Shown here piece after piece: positions 17,072-26,796 of a stretch of 64,000 bases of DNA. A model generated the notes under the pieces. The model had not been told where the DNA came from, searched no databases, and saw nothing but the letters and a program-made list of their open reading frames with translations. The translations under genes were made by a program, and so were the position numbers. Source of the DNA: Pantoea alhagi (GTDB lineage: Bacteria; Pseudomonadota; Gammaproteobacteria; Enterobacterales; Enterobacteriaceae); NCBI RefSeq assembly GCF_002101395.1, contig NZ_CP019706.1:3906001-3970000 (forward strand), given 5' to 3'. Position 1 is the stretch's first letter. The number at the start of each line of letters is the position of its first letter.

Positions 17072-17881
17072 TTAGTGCAGCGTCACCTGTTTCTGTTCAA
17101 TCGCATGGATCTGGACTTTAATCATTTCGCTGACCGGATCTTCCGGGCATTGCTCAACAAAATAGATCAGATCGGTCAGGGCAACGTGTTCGCAATCGAG
17201 CTGTGCGTAGATCAGACCACGGTCGCGAATCTCATACGGATCGTCCGGATCGATTTCCAGCAACAGGTTGCAGACGTTGAGCGCCAGCTCCATATGCTTC
17301 TCTTCCATCAGCGCGGTTTTCAACGTATCCAGCATTTTGCGGATAACGGTTGATGACTCCGCCTCATCCAGATCCTCGTCGTACAGCTCTGCCGTTGGGC
17401 TGATATTGCCCTTGAGCCAGACTTCCAGCGTATGTTCGCTGAGCGTGTCACCGTTAAAGGGGTTGATCAGCCACATTTCGCCATCCATCCAGTCGGCGCG
17501 TAAAATCAGCTGCGTCGGGAAAATCACCGGCATCAGCGGCAGCTCCAGCTGATGCGCGATATGCAACAGCACCACGCCGAGCGATACCGCCGTTCCCCGG
17601 CGCGTATTTAATACGTTATCCAGCCAGAGCACATCGGAAAGCTTATAGACGCCGCTGGCACCGCCAAACTTCCACTTTTTATAAAACAGCTCCAGCAGCT
17701 TCTCCAGCTGAAAATCAGGCCCCTCTACCGTCGAAACGTAAATGCGCGCTTCCTCTACCAGTGCCTGCAGCTGTGCGTTAACCGCGTCTGCTGGAAAATC
17801 ATTGCGGATAGCGCGCGAGGTGGCGATCACCGCTTCACACAGCGGCGCTTTACTAAAATCGATATTTGTTACTGATGTCAT
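17072..17881 (-). CDS. sirB1: SirB1 family protein (transglutaminase-like fold plus TPR)
   Basis: 269 residues. The N-terminal two thirds is a transglutaminase-like core (RRGTAVSLGVVLLHIAHQL, then FNPFNGD-type context) and the C-terminus carries tetratricopeptide repeats (about 185-255). The family is conserved next to prmC and kdsA in Enterobacterales; its biochemical role is not established. Its ATG overlaps the sirB2 stop by 4 bases, implying translational coupling. Confidence 0.93.
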   Translation of the reverse strand: MTSVTNIDFSKAPLCEAVIATSRAIRNDFPADAVNAQLQALVEEARIYVSTVEGPDFQLEKLLELFYKKWKFGGASGVYKLSDVLWLDNVLNTRRGTAVSLGVVLLHIAHQLELPLMPVIFPTQLILRADWMDGEMWLINPFNGDTLSEHTLEVWLKGNISPTAELYDEDLDEAESSTVIRKMLDTLKTALMEEKHMELALNVCNLLLEIDPDDPYEIRDRGLIYAQLDCEHVALTDLIYFVEQCPEDPVSEMIKVQIHAIEQKQVTLH

Positions 17882-18279
17882 ACAATCCCCAAAAGCGGCA
17901 GTTTGGTTACGGCCAGCTTAATAATGATGCCCAGCACTGCCAGCGCCACGATAAAGGCAATCCAGCGTACTTTAGCCTCACGTGGACGACGGCCAAAAGC
18001 CACTACGCCCAGGGCGACATAGATAATAACGCCAAACAGCTTTTCCGTCAGCCATGAACCCTGCGGCGTAAACGGATAAAAATGGGTGATCATCACCAGG
18101 GTTATCCCGGTAATAAACAGTAACGTATCATTGATATGCGGCACGATGCGCACCCAGCGCTGCGACATCATGGCTGAACCGCGTTGCAGCCAGAAAAAAC
18201 GCAGAATAAACAGCAGCACCGTGACGGCGACGGTGAGCAAATGGAAATGTTTAATTACGCCATAATAAGCAGCCATCAT
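17878..18279 (-). CDS. sirB2: SirB2 family integral membrane protein
   Basis: 133 residues with four predicted membrane helices and the family opening of an aromatic/His-rich first helix (YGVIKHFHLLTVAVTVLLF). It is invariably beside sirB1 and prmC. Function is unknown. It starts 11 bases after the prmC stop and overlaps sirB1. Confidence 0.93.
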   Translation of the reverse strand: MMAAYYGVIKHFHLLTVAVTVLLFILRFFWLQRGSAMMSQRWVRIVPHINDTLLFITGITLVMITHFYPFTPQGSWLTEKLFGVIIYVALGVVAFGRRPREAKVRWIAFIVALAVLGIIIKLAVTKLPLLGIV

Positions 18280-18290
18280 GATCTCCCTGT

Positions 18291-19118
18291 TTAATAATTG
18301 GCGATCGTTACACGATCGTGACCCGCATAGTCCTGGCAGGTTTTTACGTCCTGATAATCCTGGGCAGAGAGGATAGTACGCACTGCCTCCCCCTGTTGCC
18401 AGCCATGCTCCAGCATTATCGCCCCGCCCGGCAGCAGATAATGCCGTGCCGCCTGGGCAATATGTCGGATATCGGCCAGCCCCTGCTCTTGCGCCACCAG
18501 TGCGCTGAGCGGCTCAAAGCGCACATCGCCCTGCTGTAAGTGCACATCGGCGGCATCAATATAGGGGGGATTGCTGACAATCAGCGCAAACTTTTGATCG
18601 TTCAGCGCGCTAAACCAGTCGCTGAGCAAAAAGGTGACGTTGGCGATCTGCAGCTTTTGCGCATTGTGCTGCGCCAGCGCCACCGCATCCGCCACCTGAT
18701 CGACGCCAGTAATCCGGCAATCGGGCCGCTCGCTGGCGATGGCCAGCGCCACCGCGCCGGTGCCGGTGCCGAGATCGAGAATATCCACGGCGCAATCAGG
18801 CAGACGCGCCAGCGCCTGCTCCACCAGAATTTCAGTATCGGGACGGGGAATTAAGGTGACCGGCGAAACGGTAAGCGGCAGCGACCAGAACTCGCGCTCA
18901 CCGGTGAGATGCGCAATCGGCTCGCCACGGGCTCGCCGGGCGATCAGGGCATTGAGCTGCGCCAGCTGCACCGCATCCAGCGGCGTCTCATCAAACGCCA
19001 TCAGCCAGCTGCGCGATTTTCCCGTGACAAAAGAGAGCAGCACTTCGGCATCGCGTTTCGGACTGTCGCCGCCGCACAGCGTGGCGCAAGCGGCTTTTAA
19101 CCAACTGCGAATATCCAT
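18291..19118 (-). CDS. prmC: Release factor glutamine methyltransferase PrmC (HemK)
   Basis: 275 residues. An N-terminal helical bundle that holds release factors is followed by a Rossmann methyltransferase domain with the SAM loop DLGTGTGAVALAI and the substrate motif NPPY (VSNPPYI). It methylates the glutamine of the GGQ motif in RF1 and RF2. Its start abuts the stop of prfA, its own substrate's gene. Confidence 0.97.
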   Translation of the reverse strand: MDIRSWLKAACATLCGGDSPKRDAEVLLSFVTGKSRSWLMAFDETPLDAVQLAQLNALIARRARGEPIAHLTGEREFWSLPLTVSPVTLIPRPDTEILVEQALARLPDCAVDILDLGTGTGAVALAIASERPDCRITGVDQVADAVALAQHNAQKLQIANVTFLLSDWFSALNDQKFALIVSNPPYIDAADVHLQQGDVRFEPLSALVAQEQGLADIRHIAQAARHYLLPGGAIMLEHGWQQGEAVRTILSAQDYQDVKTCQDYAGHDRVTIANY

Positions 19119-20200
19119 TAATCCTGCCCGGCAAGCGCAGCCAGCTGATCCGCCTGATGCTCCTGCACAATCGGTTCGATCAGACTGTCAAGCTTACCTT
19201 CCATCACCTCATCCAGGCGGTAGATCGTCAGGTTGATACGATGGTCGGTCACACGACCCTGCGGGAAGTTATAGGTACGGATACGATCGGAGCGGTCGCC
19301 GCTGCCTAACAAATTGCGACGCGTGGAGGCTTCCTGCTCGTGACGGCGGGCCATTTCCGCCGCATGAATACGCGCGCCCAGTACCGATAGCGCCTTGGCC
19401 TTGTTTTTATGTTGGGAGCGTTCGTCCTGACACTCCACCACAATGCCGGTAGGCAAGTGGGTGATACGGATAGCCGAATCGGTGGTGTTAACGTGCTGAC
19501 CACCCGCGCCCGACGAGCGGAAAGTATCAATTTTTAAATCGGACGGATTAATATCGGGCAGCTCCGCTTCCGGCAGCTCCGGCATCACCGCAACGGTACA
19601 GGCGGAGGTGTGAATACGGCCCTGAGATTCGGTTTCCGGCACGCGCTGCACGCGATGACCGCCCGACTCAAACTTCAGTCGGCCGTAAGCGCCTTCGCCG
19701 CTAACGCGCGCGATCATCTCTTTATAACCGCCATGTTCGCCTTCGTTTGCGCTGATCACCTCAACGCGCCAGCGCCGCGATTCCGCGAAGCGGCTATACA
19801 TACGGAACAGATCGCCGGCAAAAATAGCGGCTTCGTCACCGCCCGCGCCTGCGCGTATTTCCACAAAGCAATCGCGCTCGTCGTCGGGATCTTTCGGTAA
19901 CAGCAGCACCTGCAGCTGTTGTTCCAGCTCTTCGCTCTGCGCGCGGGCGATTTTCAGTTCGTCCATTGCCATGTCGCGCATTTCCGCGTCGCTAAGCATC
20001 TGCTCGGCGGTGGCGATATCTTCCTGCACCTGCTGCCACTGACGGAAGCATTGGCTGACGTCGGTAAGCTGGGCATATTCGCGTGACAGCGCACGGAAAC
20101 GCTCCTGCTCGGCGATGACGCTGGCATCGCCAAGCATCGCTTCCACTTCTTCGTGGCGCTCCTGCAAGGCTTCCAGTTTGGCAACAATAGAAGTCTTCAT
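19118..20200 (-). CDS. prfA: Peptide chain release factor 1 (RF1)
   Basis: 360 residues, the standard RF1 length. It has the GGQ catalytic loop (SGAGGQHVN) and the codon-recognition PxT-type region of RF1 (VPETESQGRIHTSA), and reads UAA and UAG. It lies 36 bases downstream of hemA and is transcribed with it. Confidence 0.98.
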   Translation of the reverse strand: MKTSIVAKLEALQERHEEVEAMLGDASVIAEQERFRALSREYAQLTDVSQCFRQWQQVQEDIATAEQMLSDAEMRDMAMDELKIARAQSEELEQQLQVLLLPKDPDDERDCFVEIRAGAGGDEAAIFAGDLFRMYSRFAESRRWRVEVISANEGEHGGYKEMIARVSGEGAYGRLKFESGGHRVQRVPETESQGRIHTSACTVAVMPELPEAELPDINPSDLKIDTFRSSGAGGQHVNTTDSAIRITHLPTGIVVECQDERSQHKNKAKALSVLGARIHAAEMARRHEQEASTRRNLLGSGDRSDRIRTYNFPQGRVTDHRINLTIYRLDEVMEGKLDSLIEPIVQEHQADQLAALAGQD

Positions 20201-20236
20201 CTGGTATGTTTTACCCTGTATTGGTGTGGGATTGTT

Positions 20237-21493
20237 CTAGTCCAGCCCGAGGCTGTCACGCAGGATCTGCAGGCGTTCGCCATCGCCGTCGCGTGCAGCC
20301 TGCTGCAGGGATTTAGTAGGGGCGTGAATCAACCGGTTGGTTAGCTTATGGGCCAGGTCGTGCAGCACTTCCTGCGCATCCGCGCCCTGCTGCAACGCGG
20401 CCAGCGCTTTCGCTTCCAGCTCAGCGCGTATCTGCGCCGCCTGTTCACGATAATCGCGAATGGTCTCAACCGCGCTTTGCGCGCGCAGCCAGGCCATAAA
20501 TTCACTGCTTTCCTGCGCGACGATGGTTTCAGCCTGTACGGCCGCCGCCTTACGCTGGGCCATATTATTTTCAATAATCGCCTGCAGGTCATCGACGCTG
20601 TAAAGATAAGCATTCGCGAGCTTGCCGACTTCCGGCTCGACATCGCGCGGTACGGCGATATCCACCAGCAGCATCGGCTGATTGCGGCGCGCCTTCAGCG
20701 CCCGCTCGACCATACCGCGACCGATAATCGGCAGTGGGCTGGCGGTGGAGCTGATAATAATATCCGCTTCCGCCAGACGGCTATCGATATCCGCCAGGCC
20801 AATCACTTCTGCGCCAACCTCATCCGCCAGCAGCTGGGCGCGCTCACGGGTACGGTTGGCGATCATCAGTTTTTTTACATGGTGTTCGCGCAAATGACGC
20901 GCCGCCAGCTCGATGGTTTCGCCCGCGCCGACCAACAATACGTTAACCGTAGAGAGCGATTCAAAGATCTGGCGAGCCAGGGTACAGGCGGCAAAGGCAA
21001 CAGAGACGGCGCTGGCGCCGATATCGGTTTCGGTGCGCACCCGTTTGGCAACAGAGAATGTTTTCTGAAACATGCGCTCCAGTTCGCTGGAGAGCGAATG
21101 GCCGCGCTGAGAGTCAGCAAAGGCTTTTTTCACCTGACCAAGGATCTGGGGTTCGCCAAGCACCAGCGAGTCCAGCCCGCTGGCGACGCGCATCAGATGG
21201 CTGACCGCCTCATTGTCATGATGCCAGTAGAGGCTTTTGCGCACTTCGTCTTCACGCAGGTTATGATATTCACACAACCACTGCACCAGACGTTCATGCA
21301 GGTTTTCCTGCTGCTCTACGCTAAGATAGAGTTCTGTGCGGTTACAGGTAGACAGCACAACGCCCCCCTGCACCATCGGCTGCGCCAGCAGGCTGTTTAA
21401 AGCCTCATCCAGCGTATCCGGCGAGAAGGTAACTCTTTCGCGTAAGGCAACAGGTGCCGTTTTATGATTTATTCCGAGGGCCAGCAGCGTCAT
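20237..21493 (-). CDS. hemA: Glutamyl-tRNA reductase HemA
   Basis: 418 residues, equal to the E. coli enzyme. The catalytic Cys is in VVLSTCNRTEL (about residue 50), an NADPH Rossmann domain is in the middle (VLLVGAGETIELAARHL) and a dimerisation helix region ends the protein. It reduces glutamyl-tRNA to glutamate-1-semialdehyde, the first committed step of haem synthesis. It is divergent from lolB across 213 bases. Confidence 0.98.
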   Translation of the reverse strand: MTLLALGINHKTAPVALRERVTFSPDTLDEALNSLLAQPMVQGGVVLSTCNRTELYLSVEQQENLHERLVQWLCEYHNLREDEVRKSLYWHHDNEAVSHLMRVASGLDSLVLGEPQILGQVKKAFADSQRGHSLSSELERMFQKTFSVAKRVRTETDIGASAVSVAFAACTLARQIFESLSTVNVLLVGAGETIELAARHLREHHVKKLMIANRTRERAQLLADEVGAEVIGLADIDSRLAEADIIISSTASPLPIIGRGMVERALKARRNQPMLLVDIAVPRDVEPEVGKLANAYLYSVDDLQAIIENNMAQRKAAAVQAETIVAQESSEFMAWLRAQSAVETIRDYREQAAQIRAELEAKALAALQQGADAQEVLHDLAHKLTNRLIHAPTKSLQQAARDGDGERLQILRDSLGLD

Positions 21494-21706
21494 GGTGAAT
21501 CAGATCGGGTTATCCCAATGTCGTTGGGGTTTTATGAGGCGCATTCTACAAGATGCGGGAGATCATGAAAAGCCATACAAAGACTATGACTGTAATAAGA
21601 TATAGCTGATAAGACTGAATTTCGATAATTCCACGTTGACGGGTAACCAGTGAATGATTAGCGTTACTCGTTTGGCTCTAAAAAGTGTGTTTGAGGAGAT
21701 GACCCG

Positions 21707-22333
21707 GTGTTTGATCTGTTTACCCGCCGCTCGTTGCGGCTGCTTCCCCTTGCCAGCGTATTGCTGGCGGCCTGTACCATCAATAAACCTCAAGGCCCCG
21801 GTCAAAGTCCTACCTCATTGCAGTGGCAGCAACATCAGCAGGCAGTACAAAAAATCACCCAGTATCAAACGCGCGGCGCTTTTGCCTGGCTTTCTGACCA
21901 GCAAAAGGTTTATGCACGCTTTAACTGGCAGCAAACCGCCTCTGACCGCTATCGTCTGTTGCTGACTAACCCGCTCGGTAGCACCGAACTGCAGCTGGAT
22001 GCGCAGGGCTCAACGGTGCAGTTAGTGGATAACAAAGGCAAACGCTACGTCAGCAACGATGCTGAAAAAATGATCTCACAGCTGACCGGCATGGATATCC
22101 CGCTGGCGAACCTGCGTCAGTGGATGCTTGGCCTGCCGGGCGATGCCACCGATTTCACCCTGGACGATCAATATCAACTGCGCACGCTGAGCTACAGCCG
22201 CAACGGGCAGCAGTGGGACGTTACCATTCAGGGCTATGACCACAAGGTTAACCCGGCGTTGCCTGCCAGCATTGAGCTAAAACAAGGCGATAAACGTATT
22301 AAACTGCGCATGGATAGCTGGACTGTACAATGA
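21707..22333 (+). CDS. lolB: Outer-membrane lipoprotein receptor LolB
   Basis: 208 residues. The signal ends in the lipobox LLAAC (Cys about 24). The mature part aligns with E. coli LolB along its length (YQTRGAFAWLSDQQKVYARF, TNPLGSTELQL, MLGLPGDATDF). LolB takes lipoproteins from LolA and inserts them in the outer membrane. The GTG start at 21707 has GAGGAG 8-13 bases upstream. It overlaps ispE by 4 bases. Confidence 0.97.
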   Translation: MFDLFTRRSLRLLPLASVLLAACTINKPQGPGQSPTSLQWQQHQQAVQKITQYQTRGAFAWLSDQQKVYARFNWQQTASDRYRLLLTNPLGSTELQLDAQGSTVQLVDNKGKRYVSNDAEKMISQLTGMDIPLANLRQWMLGLPGDATDFTLDDQYQLRTLSYSRNGQQWDVTIQGYDHKVNPALPASIELKQGDKRIKLRMDSWTVQ

Positions 22334-23193
22334 TTACCACCTGGCCCGCCCCGGCGAAGCTAAACCTGTTTCTCTATATCACTGGCCGTCGACCTGACGG
22401 CTACCATAATCTGCAGACGCTGTTTCAGTTTCTTGATTATGGCGACAGCCTGCGGATCACACCACAGCCCCACGGCGAGATCCGTTTATTAACACCGGTT
22501 CCCGGCGTGGCGCATGAAGATAACCTGATTGTGCGCGCCGCCCGACTGTTGATGCGCGCCGCTGCCGATCGCGGCACGCTACCGGCTCAGGCTGGTGCAG
22601 ATATCGCTATCGACAAGCGTTTGCCAATGGGCGGCGGGCTGGGTGGCGGTTCTTCCAATGCCGCGACGGTGCTGGTGGCGCTTAATCACCTGTGGAATAC
22701 CGGGCTGGAAAACGAAACGCTTTGCGCACTGGGACTACAGCTAGGTGCCGATGTTCCGGTTTTTGTGCGCGGTCATGCCGCCTTTGCCGAAGGGGTGGGC
22801 GAAGCGTTACAGCCTGCCGCACCGGCGGAAAAATGGTATCTGGTGGCGCATCCTGGCGTTGCCGTTCCTACGCCGCTGGTGTTTAACGATCCTGAACTGA
22901 TGCGTAATTCACCGGTACGCTCATTTGATGCGCTGTTACAGGCTCCTTTCAGCAATGATTGTGAGGCAGTCGTAAGAAAACGTTTTCGCGAGGTTGATGC
23001 GCTTGTTTCCTGGCTGCTAGAATACGCGCCGTCGCGCCTGACAGGAACCGGCGCTTGTGTGTTTGCAGAATTTGACACCGAGTCCGCAGCCCGTCAGGTG
23101 CTTGAGCTGGCCCCGAACTGGATGCAGGGATTCGTGGCGCAAGGCGTAAACCTTTCGCCTCTTCACCGCATTCTTTCAGGGCACCTGGCGTGA
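22330..23193 (+). CDS. ispE: 4-diphosphocytidyl-2-C-methyl-D-erythritol kinase IspE
   Basis: 287 residues with the GHMP-kinase ATP loop PMGGGLGGGSSNAAT (about 96-110), the N-terminal PAPAKLNLFL and the C-terminal RLTGTGACVFA. It phosphorylates CDP-ME in the methylerythritol phosphate route to isoprenoids. Its ATG overlaps the lolB stop; prs follows after 136 bases. Confidence 0.97.
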   Translation: MITTWPAPAKLNLFLYITGRRPDGYHNLQTLFQFLDYGDSLRITPQPHGEIRLLTPVPGVAHEDNLIVRAARLLMRAAADRGTLPAQAGADIAIDKRLPMGGGLGGGSSNAATVLVALNHLWNTGLENETLCALGLQLGADVPVFVRGHAAFAEGVGEALQPAAPAEKWYLVAHPGVAVPTPLVFNDPELMRNSPVRSFDALLQAPFSNDCEAVVRKRFREVDALVSWLLEYAPSRLTGTGACVFAEFDTESAARQVLELAPNWMQGFVAQGVNLSPLHRILSGHLA

Positions 23194-23329
23194 TGTGACA
23201 GTGTCACCCTGTTCCTGATGCTGCACAGAACGCTTTAATACACCCGTATGCACGCATGCGACGGATATAGCGCGCCCGTTGCCGTTCGCCTGTGTGCATT
23301 CTCTGGACGCAAAGCCTGAGGTTCTTCTC

Positions 23330-24277
23330 GTGCCTGATATGAAGCTTTTTGCTGGTAACGCCACCCCGGAACTAGCACAACGTATTGCCAACCGCCTTTA
23401 CACCAGCCTGGGCGACGCCGCCGTCGGTCGTTTCAGTGATGGTGAAGTGAGCGTACAAATCAACGAAAATGTACGCGGTGGCGATATTTTCATCATCCAG
23501 TCCACCTGTGCCCCTACCAATGACAACCTGATGGAGCTGGTTGTAATGGTAGACGCGCTGCGTCGCGCTTCTGCTGGTCGTATTACCGCTGTAATCCCCT
23601 ACTTTGGCTATGCTCGTCAGGACCGTCGCGTTCGTTCAGCGCGCGTGCCAATTACTGCTAAAGTGGTTGCGGACTTCCTTTCCAGCGTCGGCGTTGACCG
23701 TGTGCTGACAGTGGACCTGCACGCAGAACAGATCCAGGGCTTCTTCGACGTTCCGGTTGATAACGTATTCGGTAGCCCGATTTTACTGGAGGATATGCTG
23801 CAGATTGGTCTGGAGAATCCGATTGTGGTGTCCCCGGATATCGGCGGCGTCGTTCGCGCCCGTGCCATCGCCAAGCTGCTTAACGATACCGATATGGCCA
23901 TTATTGATAAACGTCGTCCGCGCGCTAACGTTTCTCAGGTTATGCATATTATTGGTGACGTGGCAGGCCGCGACTGCGTACTGGTTGACGATATGATCGA
24001 TACCGGCGGCACGCTGTGCAAAGCGGCTGAAGCGCTGAAAGAGCGCGGTGCCAAACGTGTTTTCGCCTATGCAACGCATCCGATCTTCTCGGGTAACGCG
24101 GCGGAAAACCTGCGTCACTCAGTGATCGATGAAGTCGTGGTTTGCGATACTATCCCACTGGCCGACGAGATCAAGGCGCTGCCTATTGTACGTACCCTGA
24201 CCCTTTCAGGCATGCTGGCTGAAGCGATTCGCCGCATCAGCAATGAAGAGTCTATCTCTGCGATGTTTGAACACTGA
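23330..24277 (+). CDS. prs: Ribose-phosphate pyrophosphokinase Prs
   Basis: 315 residues, almost identical to E. coli Prs. The PRPP-binding loop is VLVDDMIDTGGTLCKAA (about 216-232) and the flexible ATP loop contains YARQDRRVRSARV. It makes PRPP for nucleotides, His, Trp and NAD. The GTG start (VPDMKLFAG) matches the known start and has TGAGG 8 bases upstream. A strong terminator follows. Confidence 0.98.
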   Translation: MPDMKLFAGNATPELAQRIANRLYTSLGDAAVGRFSDGEVSVQINENVRGGDIFIIQSTCAPTNDNLMELVVMVDALRRASAGRITAVIPYFGYARQDRRVRSARVPITAKVVADFLSSVGVDRVLTVDLHAEQIQGFFDVPVDNVFGSPILLEDMLQIGLENPIVVSPDIGGVVRARAIAKLLNDTDMAIIDKRRPRANVSQVMHIIGDVAGRDCVLVDDMIDTGGTLCKAAEALKERGAKRVFAYATHPIFSGNAAENLRHSVIDEVVVCDTIPLADEIKALPIVRTLTLSGMLAEAIRRISNEESISAMFEH

Positions 24278-24290
24278 TCGCTGAAATGAT

Positions 24291-24321
24291 AAAAACCGGG
24301 CTCAGGCCCGGTTTTTTTTTA
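24291..24321 (+). terminator. Intrinsic terminator of prs
   Basis: CCGGGC (24296-24301) pairs with GCCCGG (24306-24311) around TCAG, followed by nine T. Confidence 0.92.
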
Positions 24322-24498
24322 TATTCACCCGCCCTGCCGCTATCTGTTGATAAGCCTGTGGCACGTATAGCTAATTCCACGATCGATAATCAGCAAAGCG
24401 CGTAATGTTTATGGCATTTCTTTTACCGCTGCGTTAAGCGCTTTTTACAACCGGCGAGTCATGATATTTTGCTGCGGTTTTTTATAGGGAAGCGCTTT

Positions 24499-25659
24499 AT
24501 GGCACTTGATGTCTACACACTGTTTATCTGTGAACTCTATGTGCTGGGCTTTCTGAGCATAATTATGATTTTTGCCTGGAGCGGCGCGCAGTACGACCGC
24601 GTGCTGGGCTTCACCACCATGGCAATTATCGCCATGATGGTCTCGGTATGGCTGGGCAGCCTGCGCAATCACGGCCTTCTGTTCCTGCCGGTGGCGATCG
24701 GCAACACGTTAGTGATGCTGGCCTATGGCATGTGGCTGAACGCCTTTCGCGTGTTTGCCGGGTTTCGCCCCGGGATTAGCTGGCTGTTTGGTGCGCTACT
24801 TTGGGCGCTGCTCTGCTGTTTTCCGTCATTTTATTGCTCGATACCAAAACGCATTATGGTGAGCTGCCTGCTGTGCATCAGCTATACCGTTGCATTGATT
24901 ATTATGCTGGTCCGTTCACGCGCCTGCCTGCAGATCACTTTCTGGCCAGCTCAGCTCCTGCTCTGCTTTCATCTGGTGTTTCATCTCTCGCGCATGTGTT
25001 TCGACAGCGGCTCTTCCGCTCACAATGCGATGGGACATAGCCCGTTTTCCAGCTACGTTATCCTGGAATCAACACTGTTTGTGATTGGCCTGACATTTAC
25101 TATTCTGGCAATGGTGAATGAGCGCACGCAAATACGCTATAAACAGGCTTCGCTACGCGATCCCCTTACCAGCGTCTGGAACCGCCGTGCGTTATTTGCC
25201 CAGGCGGGGCTTGCTGAGAAAAAAAGCATGCAGAAACAGCTTCCTCTGGTCGCTATGGTCTTCGATCTGGATCATTTCAAAAGCATCAACGACCGGTATG
25301 GGCATAATCAGGGCGATCGGGTACTGCTGGATTTTTGCCGCGTCGTAGAGAAAGTTTTGCCCGCAGAATGTACCTTTTCCCGGCTGGGCGGTGAGGAATT
25401 TGCCGCGCTTTTTGTCGGTGATGTAGAGAAGGTGCGGAGTTTATGTGAAGAAATTCGGCTTCTGGCGATGGTTTCTCGCCCGGATAATATTGAATACACG
25501 GTAAGTATCGGCATTGCGGCTGGCAATACCCACAGTTTTTCATCATTGATGATGATGGCAGATAAAGCGCTTTATGAAGCTAAAGCGGGTGGACGCAACC
25601 GTATTGAGATAAAAACCACAGCGCCGCAGAGCGCGACGCTGGTGAACCTTAACCTTTAA
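24499..25659 (+). CDS. Membrane-anchored diguanylate cyclase (GGEEF)
   Basis: 386 residues. About six membrane helices occupy residues 5-205 with no recognised sensory family, then a GGDEF domain (about 215-375). It carries DPLTSVWNRRAL, FDLDHFKSINDRYGH and the active-site GGEEF (297-301), so catalysis of c-di-GMP from two GTP is expected. The RxxD inhibitory site normally five residues before GGEEF is absent (AECTFS instead), so product inhibition may be lost. The ATG at 24499 has TAGGGA 8 bases upstream. It occupies the place where E. coli has dauA, between prs and ychH. Confidence 0.92.
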   Translation: MALDVYTLFICELYVLGFLSIIMIFAWSGAQYDRVLGFTTMAIIAMMVSVWLGSLRNHGLLFLPVAIGNTLVMLAYGMWLNAFRVFAGFRPGISWLFGALLWALLCCFPSFYCSIPKRIMVSCLLCISYTVALIIMLVRSRACLQITFWPAQLLLCFHLVFHLSRMCFDSGSSAHNAMGHSPFSSYVILESTLFVIGLTFTILAMVNERTQIRYKQASLRDPLTSVWNRRALFAQAGLAEKKSMQKQLPLVAMVFDLDHFKSINDRYGHNQGDRVLLDFCRVVEKVLPAECTFSRLGGEEFAALFVGDVEKVRSLCEEIRLLAMVSRPDNIEYTVSIGIAAGNTHSFSSLMMMADKALYEAKAGGRNRIEIKTTAPQSATLVNLNL

Positions 25660-25943
25660 TGGCTATGGGGGCGTTGATGAGAGGCACGACGGCAACGTTG
25701 ATCGCCACAGTGACGCAGCCAGTAATACTTATCGGCCACTTTTTCACGTCCGCTAATACGTGCGCCCACCAGCCACAACAGCGCGCCAATAAAAATACTC
25801 AGGATCGCGAGAGGCGTTAGCATGGGGGGCAACTGGAGCTGCGGCAGTTGGTTTAGTACCGCATAGCCGATGCCTGTAATCATGGTCAGTAACCCCAGCC
25901 CCATCAAACCATTACCTGCAATCATTGCGTTTTTACGTTTCAT
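25656..25943 (-). CDS. ychH: YchH family stress-induced inner-membrane protein (DUF2583)
   Basis: 95 residues with two membrane helices (about 8-30 and 42-62). The opening MKRKNAMIAGNGLMGLGL is close to E. coli YchH, and the C-terminus is basic and His/Arg-rich (RHCGDQRCRRA). The start at 25943 has CAGGGG just upstream; a longer in-frame extension has no support. YchH is linked to stress survival and biofilm in E. coli. Divergent from pth, as in E. coli; its stop overlaps the cyclase stop by 4 bases. Confidence 0.93.
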   Translation of the reverse strand: MKRKNAMIAGNGLMGLGLLTMITGIGYAVLNQLPQLQLPPMLTPLAILSIFIGALLWLVGARISGREKVADKYYWLRHCGDQRCRRASHQRPHSH

Positions 25944-26192
25944 CCCCTGCCTCCTTTTTTTGGCTACACAGCACATACTGTTAAACCACCATAAGCTTAG
26001 GAGATGACCCAACTGCCCGTTGGGCGCACGATCACACATTTTAACTACTGTTCGATAAAATTTATTGATAACCGTCTGTATTTATATAGAAAACATATTA
26101 TTTACTACCGTAACTAAAAGCCTCACCCGCTTTGTATTCTTGTCAACAGGCCGCTACACTATCGCCCTTCGGTTTTTAGCAGGAAAGACCCC

Positions 26193-26780
26193 GTGAGTGA
26201 GATTAAGCTGATTGTTGGCCTTGCCAACCCTGGCGCCGAATACGCCGCAACGCGCCATAATGCCGGTGCCTGGTATGTGGATTTACTCGCAGAGCGCCAT
26301 AATCAGTCCCTGAAAGAAGAGAGCAAATTTTTTGGCTATACCGCACGACTTAACGTGGCAGGGAAAGATGTGCGCCTGCTGGTGCCAACCACCTTTATGA
26401 ACCTGAGCGGTAAAGCGGTGGCGGCGATGGCGACCTTTTATCGCATTGCCCCTGAAGAGATTCTGGTGGCTCATGATGAGTTAGATCTTCCGCCAGGCGT
26501 GGCGAAGTTCAAGCTGGGCGGCGGACATGGCGGCCATAACGGCCTGAAAGATATCATCAGCAAACTGGGCAATAATCCCAACTTTCATCGCCTGCGCATT
26601 GGTATTGGTCATCCGGGCGATCGCAATAAGGTGGTGGGTTTTGTGCTGGGTAAACCGCCCGCCTCTGAGCAAACGCTGATCGATAATGCGGTTGATGAGG
26701 CGGCTCGCTGTACAGAAGTCTGGTTAAAAGATGACTTGCTGAAGGCGATGAACCGGCTGCATAGCTATAAGGCGAGTTAA
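26193..26780 (+). CDS. pth: Peptidyl-tRNA hydrolase Pth
   Basis: 195 residues beginning with a GTG (VSEIKLIVGLANPG). The catalytic His follows in YAATRHNAG (about residue 21) and the conserved blocks TFMNLSG, DELDLPPG and GGHGGHNGLK are present. It releases peptides from prematurely dropped peptidyl-tRNA. The order ychH-pth-ychF is as in E. coli except that an EAL-like gene is placed between pth and ychF here. Confidence 0.97.
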   Translation: MSEIKLIVGLANPGAEYAATRHNAGAWYVDLLAERHNQSLKEESKFFGYTARLNVAGKDVRLLVPTTFMNLSGKAVAAMATFYRIAPEEILVAHDELDLPPGVAKFKLGGGHGGHNGLKDIISKLGNNPNFHRLRIGIGHPGDRNKVVGFVLGKPPASEQTLIDNAVDEAARCTEVWLKDDLLKAMNRLHSYKAS

Positions 26781-26796
26781 GGTTACACCTGCTGCG

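Noticed and set aside
20348..21400. 350-codon plus-strand frame opposite hemA
   Set aside because: It lies wholly antisense to hemA, a certain gene; the length results from the GC-rich codon pattern.
23194..23329. PurR operator or riboswitch upstream of prs
   Set aside because: No ACGCAAACGTTTGCGT-like match and no recognisable aptamer in the 136 bases.
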